Shown here: piece after piece, positions 59,845 to 64,000 of the stretch | Layout: each line of letters begins with the position of its first letter | How positions within the stretch are numbered: the stretch's first letter is position 1 | Program-made: the position numbers and the translations under genes | The notes under the pieces: model-generated | What the model was told of the DNA's origin: nothing | Database searches by the model: none | What the model saw: only the letters and a program-made list of their open reading frames with translations | Assembly: GCF_003201285.1 (NCBI RefSeq) | Contig: NZ_QICS01000001.1 | Span: 768,678 to 832,677 of the forward strand | Length of the DNA: 64,000 nt | Direction of reading: 5' to 3' | Source: Lachnotalea glycerini | GTDB lineage: Bacteria; Bacillota; Clostridia; Lachnospirales; Lachnospiraceae

Positions 59845-60115
59845 AATTATCTTCCTTCTACTCTTATTCTTTTTTAGCTATACGCCATCCATTGCTTTCT
59901 CATTCGTAGTTATGAATCATATCACCAACCTTTCAGACTCATATATCTTTATGGAAAGGATTATAGTTTGAAAACCTTAAATTACTCTTAAGCCTTTGGC
60001 TATTTCACTTAGGTTTTATCTAGTATTCACCTGTTCTTCACATATTTAGACCAACGGTATTCCAGACATTTATCTTGATCAAGTATCAACTCATATCTTA
60101 TGAAAGTCACAGTAT
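59845..60115. other. Intergenic region upstream of the repeat lipoprotein
   Basis: Most of a 324-bp gap. It contains a TATAAT box (59960-59965, minus strand). TTAAG direct repeats with an 11-bp period (59976-59980 and 59987-59991) lie where a -35 box would be, the layout of promoters activated by OmpR-type regulators. The rest shows no gene. Confidence 0.45.
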
Positions 60116-60147
60116 CAAAAAAGCCTGAGATAAAATATTCTCAAGCT
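60116..60147 (-). terminator. Terminator after the histidine kinase
   Basis: Stem AGCTTGAGA / TCTCAGGCT (one G-U pair), 8-nt loop, followed by TTTTTTG on the minus strand, 22 bp after the kinase stop. Confidence 0.8.
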
Positions 60148-60168
60148 CTTTTATATGTTATTAAGTAC

Positions 60169-61422
60169 TTATCTTGTTATATGAAAAGATACTTTAAATG
60201 TTGTTCCTTCTTCTTTGGTACTAGTAACAGAAATTTTCCCACGATGCATATCTACAATTGTTTTGGCAATTGATAATCCAAGTCCATATCCACCTTTTTC
60301 TCTGGCTCTTGATTCTTCCGCCCGATAAAAACGTTCAAATAAATGACTTAAATGCTCCTGCGAAATAGGTTCTCCTGTATTATTTACGGTAAGATATATC
60401 TTTTCCTTTTCTGGTTTTGTATACAATTTAACCTTAATACTACCATTTTTTTCCGTATATTTACATGCATTATCCAGTAAAATCATGATTAACTGTTTTA
60501 ACTTCCCTGAATCGCCCTGAATCAAGATATCTGATGCAATCTCTGCGTCCAGATTTTTTTCTTGCTCAAAGGCTAACGATTCAAACGGCAAATAACAATT
60601 CCACATAATATCACTCAAGTTCACCTCTGTTAATACTATATTCTCTCTTGCGGCATCTGACTTTGCCAAAAACAATAAATCATTTACAAGACTACTCATA
60701 TGTGATGCTTCTGCCTTTATATAATCAATCCATTTATACTGATTTTCAATTGTATCTTTTTTATGAGCACTAAGAATATCCGCATTTGCAAGTATAACTG
60801 TCAGTGGAGTCTTTAGCTCATGTGAAGCATCTGCGATAAACTGTCTTTGACTTTCCCACGATTTTTCAACTGGCTTTAAAGCCCAGTTAGCTAGGAATAC
60901 ACTAATAAGTAAAAATGCCAGAAAGCTGCCAATTCCCACAATGAGACAATTTTTAACCAAATGAAACATGCTTGATATATCATCACTTAAATCATAAAAA
61001 ATAATTTCATTACCATGAATATTACTGTTTTTTAAATACCTAAGTGACATGTCCCAAAGGATTCCAGAATCTTTATTGCTTTCAACACAAGTTGAAACAA
61101 TCTGTTCAAGCACCTGATCCGATACTTCAACATAATCTCCAATTAAATTTTTAATATTATTATTTTCATCTAATCTTACTGTAAACACAGTAAAACTAGT
61201 TGGTTGTTTATCATTTGCGGGATGGGTACCAATTTCTAGAACCGGCTTGTTCTTCTCATCCAATCTATTATTCCTATCGACTGAAGTTTGTATCGCAATT
61301 CTACTGTTTTCGTCAACTCTTAGAAATGATGATACTAAAACAGCTCCAAATGCAAAAATTAGAATGACTGTAACAAATATCATATTAATAAAGATAAATT
61401 TTTTCTTTAATTTCGATATCAT
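60169..61422 (-). CDS. Membrane sensor histidine kinase
   Basis: A 417-residue kinase with an N-terminal helix (about 10-32), a ~115-residue extracytoplasmic sensor region, a second helix (about 152-176), then HisKA with the phospho-acceptor in FIADASHELKTPLTVIL. HATPase boxes follow: N box IMILLDNACKYTEKNG, F/G boxes FERFYRAEE and GGYGLGLSIAKTIV. It overlaps the response regulator stop by one base, so the two are coupled. The signal is unknown. It lies beside the repeat lipoprotein and could regulate it. Confidence 0.92.
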   Translation of the reverse strand: MISKLKKKFIFINMIFVTVILIFAFGAVLVSSFLRVDENSRIAIQTSVDRNNRLDEKNKPVLEIGTHPANDKQPTSFTVFTVRLDENNNIKNLIGDYVEVSDQVLEQIVSTCVESNKDSGILWDMSLRYLKNSNIHGNEIIFYDLSDDISSMFHLVKNCLIVGIGSFLAFLLISVFLANWALKPVEKSWESQRQFIADASHELKTPLTVILANADILSAHKKDTIENQYKWIDYIKAEASHMSSLVNDLLFLAKSDAARENIVLTEVNLSDIMWNCYLPFESLAFEQEKNLDAEIASDILIQGDSGKLKQLIMILLDNACKYTEKNGSIKVKLYTKPEKEKIYLTVNNTGEPISQEHLSHLFERFYRAEESRAREKGGYGLGLSIAKTIVDMHRGKISVTSTKEEGTTFKVSFHITR

Positions 61423-62096
61423 TACACGCCCTCCTCTAGAAAGTAGCCAATTTTTCTTTGAGTGGAAATATTAACTTTCGAACCTAAATATTGTAATTTT
61501 TTTCTCAGAAAGGAAATGTAAACTTCCACATTATTATCCTCTGCATCAGATTCCATTCCCCATATTTTACTTATCATCTCATCCTTTGATACTACCATCG
61601 CAGGATTGGTAATTAATAAGCGCATCACTTCAAATTCTTTGTGTCCCAAATGAATAGATTTTCCATCCTTTTGGAGCATATACATAGACAAATTTAATGT
61701 CAAATCTGAAAAGCTGAGTTCATTCATAACCACCTCTCCCTGTCTCCTTGTCAATGCACGTATTCTTGCCAACAATTCATCAGGTACAAATGGCTTTGTA
61801 AGATAATCATCAGCTCCAGAATCAAGACCCGTTATCTTATCAATCACCTCATCCTTAGCAGTAAGCAGTATAACAGGCGTTGACACCTTTGCTTTTCTTA
61901 GGGCTCTAACAACATCAAAACCATTCATTTTCGGTAACATCACATCTAGTACAATTATGTCGTACATGTTACTCATTGCATAATCAAAACCGTCTGCTCC
62001 GTCATTTACAGTATCAACCAGATACTTATTCTCTGTCATAATCTGACTTAACGTATCTGCCAGCCTTATTTCGTCTTCTACTATTAGTACTTTCAA
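61422..62096 (-). CDS. OmpR/PhoB-type response regulator
   Basis: A 224-residue regulator. The receiver domain has EDE near residue 8, the phospho-acceptor Asp51 in IIVLDVMLPKMNGFDV, then TAKD and the lysine in DDYLTKPFVPDEL. The C-terminal winged helix includes LGHKEFEVMRLLITNP and AEDNNVEVYISFLRKKL. It is cotranscribed with the kinase. Likely targets carry direct repeats with 11-bp period, such as those at 59976-59991. Confidence 0.93.
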   Translation of the reverse strand: MKVLIVEDEIRLADTLSQIMTENKYLVDTVNDGADGFDYAMSNMYDIIVLDVMLPKMNGFDVVRALRKAKVSTPVILLTAKDEVIDKITGLDSGADDYLTKPFVPDELLARIRALTRRQGEVVMNELSFSDLTLNLSMYMLQKDGKSIHLGHKEFEVMRLLITNPAMVVSKDEMISKIWGMESDAEDNNVEVYISFLRKKLQYLGSKVNISTQRKIGYFLEEGV

Positions 62097-62215
62097 TTTT
62101 TCGTTCTCCTCCCAGCAAATTAATGGCTATGCATGCATATAGATTGCCCCTCATCTGAATAAATTATATATTATTAAACTTAAAATAGTCTGAAAACGCA
62201 TAAATTGACATAATT

Positions 62216-63130
62216 TTACAACTCTGTTTTTATGTTATTACTTTTTATATTCACATCTAACTGTTTAAATGGTATCATAATATCATTTTTATCAAAAGTA
62301 AGTTTAATATTTTCAATAATACGCCATCTGGCCGGCCAGTAATCCTCTGTTTTAACCCACATGCGACCTCCTATTATAACTGAACTTTCAGCTAAATCTG
62401 ATACATAAACATTTAAATCCCTCTCTTCAATTCTTGCCGAATCCTGCAAAAGCATATCTTCTATGATTTTCTTGGCTTTCTTCAAATCACTTTCATAGCT
62501 GATACCTACAACAATATCCAATCTTCTAACATCCTCATTCGTTACATTTGTGATTGAACTATTAATGACATTTCCATTCGGCATTGCAATCATTTTATTG
62601 TCAGCTGTCAATACCTTGGTATAGAAAACATCAATATTGGTTACCGTACCTTCATTTCCAGTACTTTGTTCAATAATGTAATCTCCTATTTTGAAAGGCT
62701 TTAATATTAGTAATAAAATACCTCCTGCGAAATTAGACAGGCTTCCCTGTAACGCTAGTCCAATCGCAATACCTGCCGATCCCAATAACGCAACCATCGA
62801 GGTATTATCTAGTCCAAAGCGTTTTCCTATAATTAAAAACAATACAATATAAAGTAAAATTCTTAATAAAGAGTGTATAAACTTAATAGCCCCTTCCTCT
62901 GCGCCTATCTTTATACAAGACTTATCTACCAGCCTTAGAATTAAATCAATAATTTTTGTACCAATAAAATAAATGATAATAGACAAAACAACATTAATTG
63001 CAAAGTTGGCAATATCCGGCAGCCAGCCTTTAAAGTATTCAATAATTTTGTTAGGTTGATTTACAATCTGATCTTGTAAATCCTTTATTTCAGCTATGGT
63101 ATCCTCTGAATTCTTTACTGTTAATAGCAT
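62216..63130 (-). CDS. Small-conductance mechanosensitive channel, MscS family
   Basis: A 304-residue MscS-type channel that opens under membrane tension in hypo-osmotic shock. Three N-terminal helices (about 45-70, 85-103 and 108-135) end in the pore helix ALLGSAGIAIGLALQGSLSNFAGG. The beta domain (GDYIIEQSTGNEGTVTNIDVFYTKV) and the cytoplasmic vestibule follow. The ATG at 63130 has GGAG 6 bp upstream and lies 2 bp after the glgB stop, so it is probably translated by coupling. An upstream TTG reading is less likely. Confidence 0.93.
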   Translation of the reverse strand: MLLTVKNSEDTIAEIKDLQDQIVNQPNKIIEYFKGWLPDIANFAINVVLSIIIYFIGTKIIDLILRLVDKSCIKIGAEEGAIKFIHSLLRILLYIVLFLIIGKRFGLDNTSMVALLGSAGIAIGLALQGSLSNFAGGILLLILKPFKIGDYIIEQSTGNEGTVTNIDVFYTKVLTADNKMIAMPNGNVINSSITNVTNEDVRRLDIVVGISYESDLKKAKKIIEDMLLQDSARIEERDLNVYVSDLAESSVIIGGRMWVKTEDYWPARWRIIENIKLTFDKNDIMIPFKQLDVNIKSNNIKTEL

Positions 63131-63132
63131 CG

Positions 63133-64000
63133 TTATCTCCAATCAGTTTCATCAATTTTTTTAATTGAATTTGTTTGTATCTGCGCTTCCTCCACCTGTT
63201 TTGCAGCCAGAATGGATTTCTCAAGCTCTCGTTTTTCATCCGCTAATATGACTTGTGCCGCAAGCCTGTCTTTCAAATTACTCTTTGTTTTGTTGCTTCT
63301 TTTTGTATTTTTTTTATTAGACATCTTATGCTTATCCAAAAAGAATTTTAATATCGTTATTCCTAGCGGAGGTACTGTCACCTTTATAGAATGATCTCTG
63401 CCGTCGCATTCTTCAAGTCTTGATTGCTTCATTCTCCTATTAATATGATTTTCCCCTCCGTATTCTAAACAATCACTTGAGAAAATCTCTTTATATTTTC
63501 CTTGAAACGGAACTCCTATTTTATAATTTTCTTGTAATACTGGAACAAAATTGCAAATCACAATAAGAGTATCCTCTTGCATTTTGGTATTTCTGGTAAA
63601 CACTACAATATTTTCATTCGCTGATATATTATTGATCCAATCAAAGCCTTCGGTTTTATAATCCAGTTCGTATAAAGCTGGTTCGTTTCTGTAAATATGA
63701 TTTAAAGCTTTTACATAATTTTTAAAGGTGATATGTTGCTTTTCTTCTAAGATACTCCACTCTATGCTGCTTTGCTCTGACCATTCTGTATATTGACCGA
63801 TATCCTGCCCCATAAACAAAAGCTTCTTGCCAGGATGTGTATACATAAATCCATAAACCGCCCGCAGATTAGCAAACTGTTTTTCTTTATTTCCGGGCAT
63901 CTTATTAATCATAGAACCTTTCCCATGCACCACTTCATCATGCGAAAATGCTAAAATAAACTTTTCGCTATAAGCATAAATCATACTTAATGTCAGCTCC
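63133..64000 (-). CDS. glgB: 1,4-alpha-glucan branching enzyme, 5' part outside the window
   Basis: Glycogen branching enzyme. Only the last 288 codons are in the window, from ELTLSMIYAYSEKFILAFSHDEVVHGKGSM (catalytic domain, SHDEVVHGKG signature) through LLFMGQDIGQYTEWSEQSSIEW to the C-terminal beta domain ending PPLGITILKF. A further ~75-residue Lys/Glu-rich tail (KNTKRSNKTKSNLKDRLAAQ onward) goes beyond the normal end. The frame is open at the window edge, so the start lies beyond it. It is followed directly by mscS. Confidence 0.93.
   Translation of the reverse strand, partial: ELTLSMIYAYSEKFILAFSHDEVVHGKGSMINKMPGNKEKQFANLRAVYGFMYTHPGKKLLFMGQDIGQYTEWSEQSSIEWSILEEKQHITFKNYVKALNHIYRNEPALYELDYKTEGFDWINNISANENIVVFTRNTKMQEDTLIVICNFVPVLQENYKIGVPFQGKYKEIFSSDCLEYGGENHINRRMKQSRLEECDGRDHSIKVTVPPLGITILKFFLDKHKMSNKKNTKRSNKTKSNLKDRLAAQVILADEKRELEKSILAAKQVEEAQIQTNSIKKIDETDWR

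Noticed and set aside
1-64000. CRISPR arrays, tRNA or rRNA genes
   Set aside because: No regularly spaced direct repeats, cloverleaf genes or rRNA sequence were recognised by eye. A tRNA scan would be needed to exclude them fully.

Overview
The window is a low-GC, gene-dense chromosome segment of a spore-forming member of the Clostridia, most likely a Lachnospiraceae of the Lachnoclostridium type. The evidence is the sporulation sigma factor SigG, a YlmC/YmxH protein, LL-diaminopimelate aminotransferase (DapL), the order relA / MBL hydrolase / hemZ / hisS / aspS, AT-rich promoters with TTGACA and TATAAT boxes, and a secreted PL9-type pectate lyase that points to plant polysaccharide use. The genus is an inference. 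No rRNA, tRNA, CRISPR array, prophage or intact insertion sequence was seen.

Layout. 1-9000 (mostly minus strand) is housekeeping: aspS (cut by the window edge), hisS, an HD-GYP protein, hemZ, an MBL hydrolase, relA and apt. 9100-16300 is a sulfur and methionine block: nifU/nifS facing away from metY, an IscR-type Rrf2 regulator, and a cobalamin methionine synthase whose reactivation domain is a separate gene. 16400-23200 holds degV, ylmC, an ECF sigma/anti-sigma module with two membrane proteins, sigG, dapL and a PHP phosphatase. 23400-28300 is a MacAB-like export operon with strikingly low-complexity Ser/Gly segments. 28400-34400 is pnp, rpsO, cinA, pgsA and rimO. 34600-43500 is a GDP-fucose and glycosylation locus: gmd and fcl on the plus strand converge on a minus-strand operon of manC, three tandem paralogous fucosyltransferase-like genes, a nucleotide-sugar epimerase, a SHOCT protein and a DivIVA-like coiled coil. 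43500-49100 is accessory: pectate lyase, GH25 lysozyme, a MerR-controlled aldo/keto reductase and a CDP-alcohol phosphatidyltransferase. 49200-57700 is a sulfate assimilation operon: sulfate ABC transporter, AprAB-type APS reductase and CysDN. 58100-64000 holds a second IscR-type Rrf2 regulator, an ABC-F remnant, a repeat-rich lipoprotein, a two-component system, an MscS channel and the 3' part of glgB.

How the parts may connect. Two Rrf2 regulators with identical Cys spacing lie beside two sulfur loci. The nifS and sulfate promoters share an unusual layout: inverted repeats with 8-bp arms and a 9-bp spacer, centred on the -35 box, plus a second palindrome downstream. Between the sulfate promoter and the transporter genes lies a 25-codon ORF with three Cys codons and its own Shine-Dalgarno sequence, overlapping a hairpin. 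It is a candidate cysteine-sensing leader peptide.

Other points of note are an ECF sigma gene whose only workable start appears to be ATT, a long nested hairpin in the pnp leader, a textbook 19-bp-spaced MerR promoter, and fucosyltransferase-like paralogues in which the donor-binding motif is kept in one copy and altered in the other two.
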